DNA from: Zea mays
Taxonomy: Eukaryota > Streptophyta > Magnoliopsida > Poales > Poaceae
Direction of reading: 5' to 3'
Length of the DNA stretch: 64,000 nt
Assembly: GCF_902167145.1 (NCBI RefSeq)
Contig: NC_050097.1
Span: forward strand, 43,012,095 to 43,076,094
Shown piece after piece: positions 19,204 through 30,388 of this stretch. The stretch's first letter is position 1, and each line of letters begins with the position of its first letter. The translations under genes were made by a program, and so were the position numbers. The notes under the pieces were generated by a model. That model did no database searches and had not been told where the DNA came from. It saw only the letters and a program-made list of their open reading frames with translations.

Positions 19204-20871
19204 TGTCGGGGACCATAATTAGAGGTACCCTCAAGACTCCTAATTCTCAGCTGGTAACCCCCATCAGCATAAAGCTGCAAAGGCCTGATGGGTGCGATTA
19301 AGTCAGGGATCAGTCCATTCGAGCGACTCGATCACGCCTCGCCCGAGCCTAGCCTCGGACAAGGGCAGCCGACCCCGGAGAATTTCCGTCTCGCCCGAGG
19401 CCCCCCTCCAACGGCGGACACATCTTCGGCTCGCCCGAGGCCCTGCCTTCGCTAAGAAGCAACCCTGACTAAATCGCCGCACCGACCGACCAAGTCGCAG
19501 GAGCATTTAACGCAAAGGTGGCCTGACACCTTTATCCTGACGCGCGCCCTCCGGCAGAGCCGAAGTGACCGTCGTCACTTCGCAGCTCCACTGACCGGTC
19601 TGACAGAAGGACAGCGCCGCCTGCGCCACTTCGACTGCAGTGCCACTTGACAGAGTGATACTGACAGGAAGCCAGGCCCTGCCAAAGGCGCCATAGGAAG
19701 CTCCACCCGACCCAGGGCTCGGACTCGGGCTAAGACCCGGAAGACGGCGAACTCCGCTCCGCCCGACCCAGGGCTCGGACTCGGGCTCAGCCCCGGAAGA
19801 CGGCGAACTCCGCTCCGCCCGACCCAGGGCTCGAACTCGGGCTAAGACCCGGAAGACGGCGAACTCCGCTCCGCCCGACCCAGGGCTCGGACTCGGGCTA
19901 AGACCCGGAAGACGGCGAACTTCGCTCCGCCCGACCCAGGGCTCGGACTCGGGCTAAGACCCGGAAGACGACGAGCTCCGCTTCGCACGACCCCAGGGCT
20001 CGGGCTCGGGCTCAGCCCCAGAAGACGACGAACTCCGCTTCGCCCGACCCCAGGGCTCGGACACCGCCCTGGCCTCTGCCGACGACCTCCGCCTCGCCCG
20101 ACCCAGGGGCTCGGACTCGGCCTCGGCCATGGAAGACAGACTCGACCTCGGCTTCGGAGGAGCCTCCACGTCGCCCAACCTAGGGCGCAGGCCAGCCACG
20201 TCAACAGGAAGCACCATCATCACCCTACCCCGAGCTGACTCGGGCCGCAGAGAACAAGACTGGTGTCCCATCTGACTGTCTCCACCAGATAGGCAATGAT
20301 GGCGCCCCGCATGCCCTGTGACGACGGCGGCTCTCAGCTCTCTTACGGAAGCAGGAGGACGTCAGCAAGGACACAACCGCTCCGACAGCTGTCCCTCCGC
20401 CAGGCTCCGCCGCTCCTCCGACGGCCACGACATCACACTAGCTGGGTTCCAAGATCTCTCCGGCTGCCACATTGGCATGTACTCCGGGCACTAGCTCTCC
20501 CTCGCTAGACACGTAGCACTCTGCTACACCCCCATTGTACACCTGGATCCTCTCCTTGCGTCTATAAAAGGAAGGACCAGGGCCTCTTAGAGAAGGTTGG
20601 GCGCGCGGGACGAGGACGGGACAGGCGCTCTCTTGGGGCCGCTCGCTTCCCTCACCCGCGTGGACGCTTGTAACCCCCTACTGCAAGCGCACCCGACCTG
20701 GACGCGGGACGAACACGAAGGCCGCGGGATTCCCACCTCTCTCACGCCGGTCTCCGGCCGCCTCGCTCCTTTCCCCCCTTCGCGCTCGCCCACGCGCTCG
20801 ACCCATCTGGGCTGGGGCACGCGGCACTCACTCGTCGGCCTGAGGGACCCCCCGGTCTCGAAACGCCGACA
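19204..20871 (+). repeat. 5' LTR of Gypsy element B
   Basis: 1668 bp, TGTCGGGGAC...CGCCGACA. It contains about eight head-to-tail ~56-bp units (cgcccgacccagggctcgga-type) between about 19700 and 20150, against nine in the 3' LTR. TATAAAAG is at 20563-20570. Confidence 0.95.
20563..20570 (+). promoter_or_regulatory. TATA box of element B LTR
   Basis: TATAAAAG lies in a conserved context (gcgtctataaaaggaagg), repeated in the 3' LTR at 42096-42103 and, diverged, in the solo LTR. Transcription would begin shortly downstream. Confidence 0.7.
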
Positions 20872-20872
20872 G

Positions 20873-20891
20873 TTGGCGCGCCAGGTAGGGG
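20873..20891 (+). other. Primer binding site of element B
   Basis: TTGGCGCGCCAGGTAGGGG follows the 5' LTR after one base, the expected place and form for a Gypsy minus-strand primer site. I did not assign the tRNA. Confidence 0.7.
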
Positions 20892-20931
20892 CCTGCTGCG
20901 TATTGACGAATAGCTTCCCGTCGAGCTCCAG

Positions 20932-23900
20932 ATGGGCAGTCTCCAACAACCTCTCCAACCCGGGACGGTGCTCCGTTCCGGGAGTCTTGAGTTCATGTCC
21001 CTCGACGGCAGCTACGACATGATACTCCTTCCACCGCCGCGCGACAACGACGATGGCGGCCGACAGCCCGCCCGCCGGCGGCGGAATCGACGACGTCTTC
21101 CCCGCGTGGCGGAAGAACAACATTCGAGCTCGCCCCGTCCTCTCCCCCGCCAACGGAGGAGGAGGCGGGGCAACCAAGGCCAAGCAGGAGGCCGCGTCTC
21201 GTCGGCTGTCGAGCGAGTCGACGTCCCTAGCACCCCAACGGGGGGCGCGTTGGGCGTCGACCTCGCGTTTGAGACGAAGGCGAGCGCCGTCTCCCCGCGA
21301 CACGCCAATCCCGAGCAAGTGGACGACGCCAGCGCGCTTGCGAAAAGCTTGCAGGACGTCGCCCTCGTACCTAAGGCGACGATGCGGTCAGTCCTCGACG
21401 TCACTTCATCGCCGCTCGACGACCAAAAGGTACCAACCGATTCCCATCCTACGTCATTTGTACTCAGCCTCAACCCGCCTAGCAATCTTGCTTTGGCGGG
21501 CGCCCTTGTAGAGGCGAGTGCAAACCCTCTGGGGTTTCGCTTGCGGTCGCCTTGGGACCGGCTGACTGACGTCTCGACCTACGGGCCCTCTGGGTCCGAG
21601 GAAGATGACGACCCCAACATCTGTTGGGATTTCTCTGGATTTGGCAACCCCAGTGCCATGCGGAACTTCATGACCGCATGTGACTACTGCCTCTCCGACT
21701 GTTTCGACGGTAGTCGCAGCCTCGACGACGAGGACTGCGGCCCAAGCCGCGAATGTTTCCATGTCGATCTAGGGGGTCCCTCCGAAGGCAATCATCTCGG
21801 CATGCCGGAGGACGGTGCTCCCCCTGGGCCGGTGCCTCGCGCTGACATCCCGCGGGAGCTAGCTGTGGTCCCCGTTCCAGCGGGGGTTACGACCCACAGC
21901 TCGAGCAAGTCCGCGGGGCGCAGGCCAGGATCGACGAGGGAGCAGGAGCGCTTGAGCCGATCCGCCGGGACGTCGGGCAGGTATGGGCGGGCCAACCCCC
22001 GGCCGGAGAAATACGTCACCTGCCCCAGGGTCTCCAGCACCGCGTCGCCGATGTCGTCAGGGTCAGGCCACCACCTGCATCCAGTGGGGTCGGTCAGAAC
22101 CTGGCCGCAGCAGCGATGCTCCTCTGTGCGATGCCGGAGCCATCCACCACCGAGGGTCGGCGAATCCAGGGAGAGCTCAAAAATCTCCTGGAAGGCGCCG
22201 CGGTCCGACGGGCCGAGAGCACTGCCTCCCGAAGGCAAGGATACCCCTCGGAACCTCATGCCGCGACTTCCCAATTCATGCAGGAAGCCTCGGTCTACAC
22301 CGGGCGCACGCGCAACACCGCGCCTGCGGCCCCGGGCCACCTCGGCAACGAGCGCCATCACCGCGACCGTCGAGCCCACCTCGACGAGAGGGTGCGCCGA
22401 GGCTATCACCCCAGGCGTGGGGGACGCTACGACAGCGGGGAGGATCGGAGTCCCTCGCCCGAACCACCCGGTCCGCAGGCCTTCAGCCGGGCCATCCGGC
22501 GGGCACCGTTCTCGACCCGGTTCCGACCCCCGACTACTATCACAAAGTACTCGGGGGAAACGAGGCCGGAATTGTGGCTCGCGGACTACCGCCTGGCCTG
22601 CCAACTGGGTGGAACAGACGACGACAACCTCATCATCCGCAACCTCCCCCTGTTCCTCTCCGACACCGCTCACGCCTGGTTGGAGCACCTGCCTCCGGGG
22701 CATATCTCCAACTGGGATGACCTGGTCCAAGCCTTCGCCGGAAATTTCCAGGGCACGTATGTGCGCCCTGGGAATTCCTGGGACCTCCGAAGCTGCCGAC
22801 AACAGCCGGGAGAGTCTCTTCGGGACTACATCCGGCGATTCTCGAAGCAGCGCACCGAGCTGCCCAACATCACCGACTCAGATGTCATCGGCGCGTTCCT
22901 TGCCGGCACCACCTGCCGCGACCTGGTGAGCAAGTTGGGTCGCAAGACCCCCACCAGGGCGAGCGAGCTGATGGACATCGCCACCAAGTTCGCCTCTGGC
23001 CAGGAGGCGGTCGAGGCTATCTTCCGAAAGGACAAGCAGCCCCAGGGCCGCCCGTCGGAAGATGCTCCCGAGGCGTCTACTCCGTGCGGCGCCAAGAAGA
23101 AAGGCAAGAAGAAGTCGCAAGCGAAACGCGACGCCGTCGACGCGGACCTTGTCGCCGCCGCCGAGTACAAGAACCCTCGGAAGCCCCCCGGAGGTGCCAA
23201 CCTCTTTGACAAGATGCTCAAGGAGCCGTGCCCCTATCATCAGGGGCCCGTCAAGCACACCCTTGAGGAGTGCGTCATGCTTCGGCGCCACTTCCACAGG
23301 GCCGGGCCACCCGTGGAGGGTGGCAGGGCCCGCGACGACGACAAGAAGGAAGATCACCAAGTAGGAGAGTTCCCCGAGGTCCACGACTGCTTCATGATCT
23401 ACGGCGGGCACGCGGCGAATGCATCGGCTCGGCATCGCAAGCAAGAGCGCCGGGAGGTCTGCTCGGTGAAGGTGGCGGCGCCAGCCTACCTAGACTGGTC
23501 CGACAAGCCCATCACCTTCGACCAAGCTGATCACCCCGACCACGTGCCGAGCCCGGGGAAATACCCGCTCGTCGTCGACCCTGTCATCGGTGACGTCAGG
23601 CTCACCAAGGTCCTTATGGACGGGGGCAGCAGCCTCAACATCATCTACGCCGAGACCCTCGGGTTCCTGCGCGTCGATCTGTCCTCCGTCCGAGCAGGCG
23701 CTGCGCCCTTCCACGGGATCATTCCCGGGAAGCGCGTCCAGCCCCTCGGACGACTCGACCTCCCTGTCTGTTTCGGAACACCCTCCAACTTCCGAAGGGA
23801 GACTCTGACGTTCGAGGTGGTCGGGTTTCGAGGAACCTACCACGCGGTGCTGGGGAGGCCATGCTACGTGAAGTTCATGGCCGTCCCCAACTACACCTAC

Positions 23901-24179
23901 ATGAAGCTCAAGATGTCGGGCCCCAACGGGGTCATCACCGTCGGCCCCACGTACAAACACGCGTTCGAATGCGACGTGGAATGCGTGGAGTACGCCGAGG
24001 CCCTCACCGAGTCCGAGGCCCTCATCGCCAACCTGGAGAGCCTCTCCAAAGAGGTGCCAGACGTGAAGCGTCATGCCGACAACTTCGAGCCAGTGGAGAC
24101 GGCTAAGGCCGTCCCCCTCGACCCCAGGGGCGACGCCTCCAAGCAGATCCGGATCGGTTCCGGGCTCGAGCCCAAATAG
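20932..24179 (+). pseudogene. Gag-protease of Gypsy element B, frameshifted
   Basis: Structural protein and protease region. The ATG at 20932 opens a frame with an acidic N-terminal region (ICWDFSGFGNPSAM). Near 21881-21889, in a G run, one base is missing, and the homologous frame continues one base back from there to 24179. The capsid-like gag domain lies at about 22550-23030 (LWLADYRLACQ, then AHAWLEHLPPG), followed by a Lys-rich stretch and a protease-like part (VLMDGGSSLNIIYAE near 23612). The frame ends at TAG 24177-24179 where a Gln codon is expected. A Gag protein from the first ATG would be truncated or aberrant after about 320 residues. Confidence 0.82.
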
Positions 24180-24207
24180 GAAGCAGTGCTCGTCGACTTT
24201 CTCCGTG

Positions 24208-27200
24208 AACGCCGACGTCTTCGCGTGGAGTCCCTCGGACATGCCCGGCATACCGAGGGATGTCGCCGAGCACTCGCTGGATATTCGGGCCAGAGCCCGA
24301 CCGGTCAAGCAGCCTTTGCGCCGATTCGACAAGGAGAAGCGCAGAGCGATAGGCGAGGAGATCCACAAGCTAATGGCAGCTGGGTTCATCAAAGAGGTAT
24401 TCCATCCCGAATGGCTCGCCAACCCTGTGCTTGTGAGAAAGAAAGGGGGGAAATGGCGGATGTGTGTAGACTACACTGGTCTCAACAAAGCATGTCCGAA
24501 GGTTCCTTACCCTCTGCCTCGCATCGATCAAATCGTGGATTCCACTGCTGGGTGCGAAACCCTGTCTTTCCTCGATGCCTACTCAGGGTATCATCAAATC
24601 AGGATGAAAGAGTCCGACCAGCTCGCGACTTCTTTCATCACGCCCTTCAGCATGTACTGCTATGTCACCATGCCGTTCGGTTTGAGGAATGCGGGTGCGA
24701 CGTACCAGCGGTGCATGAACCATGTGTTCGGCGAACACATCGGTCGCACGGTCGAGGCCTACGTCGATGACATCGTAGTCAAGACAAGGAAAGCTTTCGA
24801 CCTCCTCTCCGACCTTGAAGTGACATTCCGGTGTCTCAAGGCAAAAGGCGTCAAGCTCAATCCCGAGAAGTGTGTCTTCGGGGTGCCCCGGGGCATGCTC
24901 TTGGGGTTCATCGTCTCCGAGCGGGGCATCGAAGCCAACCCGGAGAAGATCGCAGCCATCACCAGCATGGGGCCCATCAAGGACTTAAAAGGTGTACAGA
25001 GGGTCATGGGATGTCTCGCGGCCCTGAGCTGCTTCATCTCACGCCTCGGCGAAAGAGGCCTGCCTCTGTACCGCCTCTTAAGGAAGGCCGAGTGCTTCAC
25101 TTGGACCCCTGAGGCCGAGGAAGCTCTCGGGGACCTAAAGGCGCTCCTCACCAAGGCGCCTATCTTGGTGCCCCCAGCTGATGGAGAAGCCCTCTTGGTC
25201 TACGTCGCCGCGACCACTCAGGTGGTTAGCGCCGCGATTGTGGTCGAGAGGCAAGAAGAGGGGCATGCATTGCCCGTTCAGAGGCCAGTTTACTTCGTCA
25301 GCGAGGTACTATCCGAAACCAAGATCCGCTACCCACAAGTTCAGAAGCTGCTGTATGCAGTGATCCTGACGAGGCGGAAGTTGCGACACTACTTCGAGTC
25401 TTACCCGGTAACTGTGGTGTCATCCTTCCCCCTGGGGGAGATCATCCAGTGCCGAGAGGCCTCGGGCAGGATTGCGAAGTGGGCGGTGGAAATCATGGGC
25501 GAGACCATCTCGTTCGCGCCTCGGAAGGCCATCAAGTCCCAGGTCTTGGCGGACTTCGTAGCCGAATGGGTCGACACCCAGCTACCGACGGCTCCGATCC
25601 AACCGGAGCTCTGGACCATGTTTTTCGACGGGTCGTTGATGAAGACGGGAGCCGGCGTGGGCCTACTCTTCGTCTCACCCCTCGGGAAACACCTACGCTA
25701 TGTGCTACGCCTCCATTTCCCGGCGTCCAACAATATGGCTGAGTACGAAGCTCTGATCAACGGATTGCGAATCACCATCGAGCTAGGGGTCCGACGCCTC
25801 GACGCTCGCGGCGACTCGCAGCTCGTCATCGACCAAGTCATGAAGAACTCCCACTGCCGCAACTCGAAGATGGAGGCCTACTGCGATGAGGTTCGGCGCC
25901 TGGAAGACAAGTTCTACGGGCTCGAGCTTAACCACATCGCTCGGCGCTACAACGAGACTGCGGACGAGCTGGCAAAAATAGCCTCGGGGCGAACAACGGT
26001 TCCCCCGGACGTCTTCTCCCGGGATCTGCATCAGCCCTCCGTCAAGATCGACGACCCTCCCGAGCCCGAGGCGCCCTCGGTCCAGCCCGAGGTACCCTCG
26101 GCACGGCCCGAGGCACCCTCAGCTCAACCCGAGGTACCCTCGGTCTCCGAGGGCGAGGCATTGCGCATCGAGGAGGAGCGAAGCGGGGCCACGCCTGATC
26201 GAAATTGGCAGACCCCGTACCTGCAATATCTCCGCCAAGGAGAGCTACCCCTCGACCGAGCCGAGGCTCGGCGAATAGCGCGACGCGCCAAGTCGTTCGT
26301 CTTGCTGGGCGATGAGAAGGAGCTCTACCACCGCAGTCCCTCGGGCATCCTCCAGCGATGCATCTCCATCGCCGAAGGTCAGGAACTCCTGCAAGAGGTA
26401 CACTCGGGGGCTTGCGGCCATCACGCAGCGCCTCGAGCCCTCGTCGGGAATGCTTTCCGGCAAGGCTTCTACTGGCCAACGGCGGTGGCTGACGCCACTA
26501 GAATTGTCCGCACCTGCGAAGGGTGTCAATTCTATGCGAAGCAGACCCACCTGCCCGCTCAGGCTCTGCAGACAATACCCATCACCTGGCCCTTCGCTGT
26601 GTGGGGTCTGGACCTCGTCGGCCCTTTGCAGAAGGCGCCCGGGGGCTACACGCACCTACTGGTCGCCATCGACAAATTCTCCAAGTGGGTCGAGGTCCGA
26701 CCTCTGAACAGCATCAGGTCCAAGCAGGCGGTGACGTTCTTCACCAACATCATCCATCGCTTCGGGGTCCCGAACTCCATCATCACCGACAACGGCACCC
26801 AGTTCACCGGCAGAAAATTCTTGGACTTCTGCGAGGATCACCACATCCGGGTGGACTGGGCCGCCGTAGCTCATCCCATGTCGAATGGGCAAGTAGAGCG
26901 TGCCAACGGCATGATTCTACAAGGGCTCAAGCCTCGGATTTACAACGACCTCAACAAGTTCGGCAAGCGATGGATGAAGGAACTCCCCTCGGTGGTCTGG
27001 AGCCTGAGGACGACGCCGAGCCGGGCCACGGGTTTCACGCCGTTCTTCCTGGTCTACGGGGCCGAGGCCGTCTTGCCCACTGACCTGGAATACGGCTCCC
27101 CGAGGACGAGGGCCTACGACGATCAAAGCAACCAAGCTAGCCGAGAAGACTCGCTGGACCAGCTGGAAGAGGCTCGGGACAAGGCCTTACTACACTCGGC

Positions 27201-27447
27201 GCGGTATCAGCAGTCCCTGCGGCGCTACCACGCCCGAGGGGTCCGACCCCGAGACCTCCAGGTGGGCGACCTGGTGCTTCGGCTGCGGCAAGACGCCCGG
27301 GGGAGGCACAAGCTCACGCCCCCCTGGGAGGGGCCATTCATCATCGCCAAAGTGCTGAAGCCCGGAACGTACAAGCTGGCCAACAGTCAAGGCGAGGTCT
27401 ACGACAACGCTTGGAACATCCAACAGCTACGTCGCTTCTACCCTTAA
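24208..27447 (+). CDS. Pol of Gypsy element B: RT, two RNase H domains, integrase
   Basis: Uninterrupted frame of about 1080 codons after a 2-bp deletion near 24207 that separates it from gag-protease. It has no start codon of its own at the family boundary. In order: RT (LDAYSGYHQ, MPFGLRNAGATYQR, YVDD near 24760); a degenerate Ty3-type RNase H; a second, plant-like RNase H (FFDGS near 25625, AEYEAL, GDSQL, NETADELA); a Pro/Glu-rich spacer of four short repeats at about 26060-26145; the integrase zinc region (H-H-C-C, about 26400-26530), its catalytic core (DLVG, ITDNGTQF, SNGQVERAN) and a C-terminal WEGPF module ending at 27447. There is no chromodomain. The enzymatic motifs look intact, but upstream lesions should prevent its synthesis as a Gag-Pol. 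Confidence 0.88.
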   Translation, partial: NADVFAWSPSDMPGIPRDVAEHSLDIRARARPVKQPLRRFDKEKRRAIGEEIHKLMAAGFIKEVFHPEWLANPVLVRKKGGKWRMCVDYTGLNKACPKVPYPLPRIDQIVDSTAGCETLSFLDAYSGYHQIRMKESDQLATSFITPFSMYCYVTMPFGLRNAGATYQRCMNHVFGEHIGRTVEAYVDDIVVKTRKAFDLLSDLEVTFRCLKAKGVKLNPEKCVFGVPRGMLLGFIVSERGIEANPEKIAAITSMGPIKDLKGVQRVMGCLAALSCFISRLGERGLPLYRLLRKAECFTWTPEAEEALGDLKALLTKAPILVPPADGEALLVYVAATTQVVSAAIVVERQEEGHALPVQRPVYFVSEVLSETKIRYPQVQKLLYAVILTRRKLRHYFESYPVTVVSSFPLGEIIQCREASGRIAKWAVEIMGETISFAPRKAIKSQVLADFVAEWVDTQLPTAPIQPELWTMFFDGSLMKTGAGVGLLFVSPLGKHLRYVLRLHFPASNNMAEYEALINGLRITIELGVRRLDARGDSQLVIDQVMKNSHCRNSKMEAYCDEVRRLEDKFYGLELNHIARRYNETADELAKIASGRTTVPPDVFSRDLHQPSVKIDDPPEPEAPSVQPEVPSARPEAPSAQPEVPSVSEGEALRIEEERSGATPDRNWQTPYLQYLRQGELPLDRAEARRIARRAKSFVLLGDEKELYHRSPSGILQRCISIAEGQELLQEVHSGACGHHAAPRALVGNAFRQGFYWPTAVADATRIVRTCEGCQFYAKQTHLPAQALQTIPITWPFAVWGLDLVGPLQKAPGGYTHLLVAIDKFSKWVEVRPLNSIRSKQAVTFFTNIIHRFGVPNSIITDNGTQFTGRKFLDFCEDHHIRVDWAAVAHPMSNGQVERANGMILQGLKPRIYNDLNKFGKRWMKELPSVVWSLRTTPSRATGFTPFFLVYGAEAVLPTDLEYGSPRTRAYDDQSNQASREDSLDQLEEARDKALLHSARYQQSLRRYHARGVRPRDLQVGDLVLRLRQDARGRHKLTPPWEGPFIIAKVLKPGTYKLANSQGEVYDNAWNIQQLRRFYP

Positions 27448-29031
27448 GATGTTTTCAAGTCGTTCATATACCTCGCACCCACGCTAAGTTTAGTCATCAA
27501 GGAAGGGTCGGCCTAGCCTCGGCAAAGCCCGACCCTCCCTCGGGGGCTAAAAGGGGGGGAACCCCCTCTGCGTCGAAATTTTCCTCGAAAAAAGGTCTCT
27601 TCTGCCAGAATATCTTTCGTGCTTTTTGACTACTTCGAAAAGCGGATCCTAAAAACGACGGAGTACACGTAAGCAGCCAAGGCGGACCGAGCCGAGGGAC
27701 TCCTACGCCTCCAGGATACGGATACCTCACTCATCACCTTCTGCGATAAGTAACTCGCGTTCGGATAAAGTGATTCCGCGGACCGAACAAGTCTTCATGT
27801 TCGGAAGTTCTTCTGCCGAAGCAATCCTTCGAGCCTTCTCGACTGAGTCGGTGGCAGGGCCTCATGGACGGGTGAAAGTACGCGTAAGCGGCAAGGCCGA
27901 CCGAGCCGAGGGACTCCCACGCCTCCGGGATACGGATACCTCACTCGTCACCTTCCGCGAGAAGCAACTCCCATTCACACAAACATCCCTGTTACCGACA
28001 AAAAAGTCCAGATACTCGAAACAAGAGGAAAGGAGATGCAACTTTACAACACAGCGAGGGCGTGTATTCTGGCCTCGGCGGCTGCAGAAGGCACACGCTA
28101 CAAGACACTCTGACCCTGCAGGCTCGGGTCTTGACGCTGGAAGGGGGCAGCAACACCCTCGGCATCGACGACACCTTCGGCGAGGCCCGACCTAGCCTCG
28201 GACGGCGACGCGGTCCGAGGATCTCCGCTCCGAAGGACGACGTCATCACCACGCCCGGGCAATCGCTGCCAGGGACCTCTCCGGGAATCCGGCCCGAGCA
28301 GGCGGCTCGGCCGGTTACCCTGGGGCCTCGGCCGACCATGTCCCAAGGGCGCCAGCCCGACCTGAGGCCTCGGCTGATCAGCTCCGACGTCGGTCCCGCC
28401 AACGGACAACCCGGCTAGGCTCCGGCCAACCAAGTTTCATTTTCGAGCCAACTCCGCCTCTGTTCACACTGATATCGCTACCCCTGGCCTCAGCTTGTCG
28501 AAGAGCAGCCGAGGGGTCCCTTTAACTAAGCTAGAGGAGCCTCGGACAGCAAGGCCGACCGAGCCGAGGGACTCCTACGCCTCCGGGATACGGATACCTC
28601 ACTCGTCACCTTGACACGGGGCGACTCATGCTTGGTGAAGCGGTTCAGATAATCAACAGACGAGTCTTAGCGCTCAAAAATGAGGAAAAAACACGGCTCC
28701 GTGCCGAAATTACATACATGTTCAGGCCCCGAAAGCCGAAATGAACAAAAACACTGGCATTCGGAGTGCCATTACAAACGGAACTCCGGTTCCGTCTCCG
28801 CGGGTATGGACAACCTCCACGCCAGGGAAGCCCGTGGAGCGACAAGCTCTGGGCGAATCACCAGCAAAACGCGGGTCGCCCCCAAGCGCACCGGCAGATC
28901 CTCGCTGCCGTCCTCGCCGCGAATGCGAGGGAGAGGGCGGAATGTTGCATCCTAGCTGGGCGGCAACAGTTCGCCTTCCCCGGCATGGCTGGAGGACGTC
29001 TCCGCCGTAGGGCTAGAGGGCGATTGCCACC
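27448..29031 (+). other. First part of the 3' non-coding region of element B, with dispersed repeats
   Basis: No gene. A unit of about 65-95 bp containing ccgagccgagggactcc and gatacggatacctcactc occurs three times (27661-27753, 27878-27972, 28547-28612). Long non-coding 3' regions are usual in Tat elements. The Copia element C interrupts this region at 29032. Confidence 0.7.
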
Positions 29032-30340
29032 TGAAAGGGAATTAGGCTTTCACCTAGTTCCTAAATAATTTTGGTGGTTGAATTGCCCAACACAAATTAT
29101 TGGACTAACTAGTTTGCCCAAGTGTATAGACACTACAGGTGTAAAAGGTTCACACTCAGCCAATAAAAAGATCAAGAGTTGGATTCAACAAAAGAGCAAA
29201 GGGCCAACCGAAGGCACCTCTGGTCTGGCGCACCGGACTGTCCGGTGTGCCACCGGACATGTCCGGTGCACCAGAGGACTCCAGCTCGAACTTGCCACCT
29301 TCGGGAATTTCCAGAGGCACTCACGCTATAATTCACCGGACTGTCCGGTGTACACCGGACAGTGTCCGGTGCGCCATGGATGAGTCGCCTCAGGAACTCG
29401 CCAGCCTCGGGAATTCACTTCGGCCGCTCTGCTATAATTCACCGGACTGTCCGGTGTACACCGGACTGTCCGGTGCAACAGCGGAGCAACGGCTATTTCG
29501 GCGCCAACGGCTACCTGCACTGCATTTATTGCGCGCTCTGCGCGCGCAGAAGTCAGGCGTGCCCATACCGTCACACCGGACAAGGAACAGTGGATGTCCG
29601 GTGTGCACCGGACATCCAGGCGGGCCCACAAGTCAGAAGCTCCAATGGTCAGAATCCAACGGCAGTGATGACGTGGCGGGGGCACCGGACTGTCCGGTGT
29701 GCACCGGACTGTCCGGTGCGCCATCGAACAGACGAGCCTCCCAACGGCCACTTTTGGTGGTTGGGGCTATAAATACCCCAACCACCCCACCATTCATTGT
29801 ATCCAAGTTCTCTACTTCCCAACTACTACAAGAGCTCTAGTATTCAATTCTAGACACACCAAAGAGATCAAATCCTCTCCAAATTCCACACAACGCCATA
29901 GTGACTAGAGAGAGTGATTTGCTTGTGTTCTTTCGAGCTCTTGCGCTTGGATTGCTTCCTTCTTTCTTGATTCTTTCTTGTGATCAAACACTCACTTGTA
30001 ATTGAGGCAAGAGGCACCAATTGTGTGGTGGCCCTTGCGGGAAGTTTGATTCCCAAGTGATTTGAGAAGAGAAGCTCACTCGGTCCGTGGGACCGTTTGA
30101 GAGAGGGAAGGGTTGAAAGAGACCCGGCCTTTGTGGCCTCCTCAACGGGGAGTAGGTTTGCAAGAACCGAACCTCGGTAAAACAAATCCGCGTGTCACAC
30201 TCTTCATTTGCTTGCGATTTGTTTTGCTCCCTCTCTCGCGGACTCGTTTATATTTCTAACGCTAACCCGGCTTGTAGTTGTGATTATTTTTGAGAATTTC
30301 AGTTTCGCCCTATTCACCCCCCCCCTCTAGGCGACTTTCA
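29032..30340 (+). repeat. 5' LTR of Copia element C
   Basis: 1309 bp. Palindromes of the CACCGGAC-n-GTCCGGTG type lie for example at 29231-29247, 29251-29268, 29683-29699 and 29702-29718. TATAAATA is at 29768-29775. Confidence 0.95.
29768..29775 (+). promoter_or_regulatory. TATA box of element C LTR, in an inverted repeat
   Basis: Same arrangement as element A: GGTGGTTGGGG, C, TATAAATA, CCCCAACCACC. The 3' LTR copy of the box is at 37906-37913. Confidence 0.8.
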
Positions 30341-30341
30341 A

Positions 30342-30354
30342 TTGGTATCAAAGC
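30342..30354 (+). other. Primer binding site (tRNA-iMet) of element C
   Basis: TTGGTATCAAAGC, directly after the 5' LTR. It differs from the canonical TTGGTATCAGAGC by one base (G to A), which may weaken priming slightly. Confidence 0.9.
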
Positions 30355-30388
30355 CCGGTGCTTCATTAGAGCCTAACCGCTCAAAGTG

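Noticed and set aside
21792..22802. 336-codon minus-strand frame opposite Gypsy gag, and 310 codons at 23490-24422
   Set aside because: The plus strand encodes recognisable gag and protease. The opposite frames have no recognisable motif and follow from high GC.
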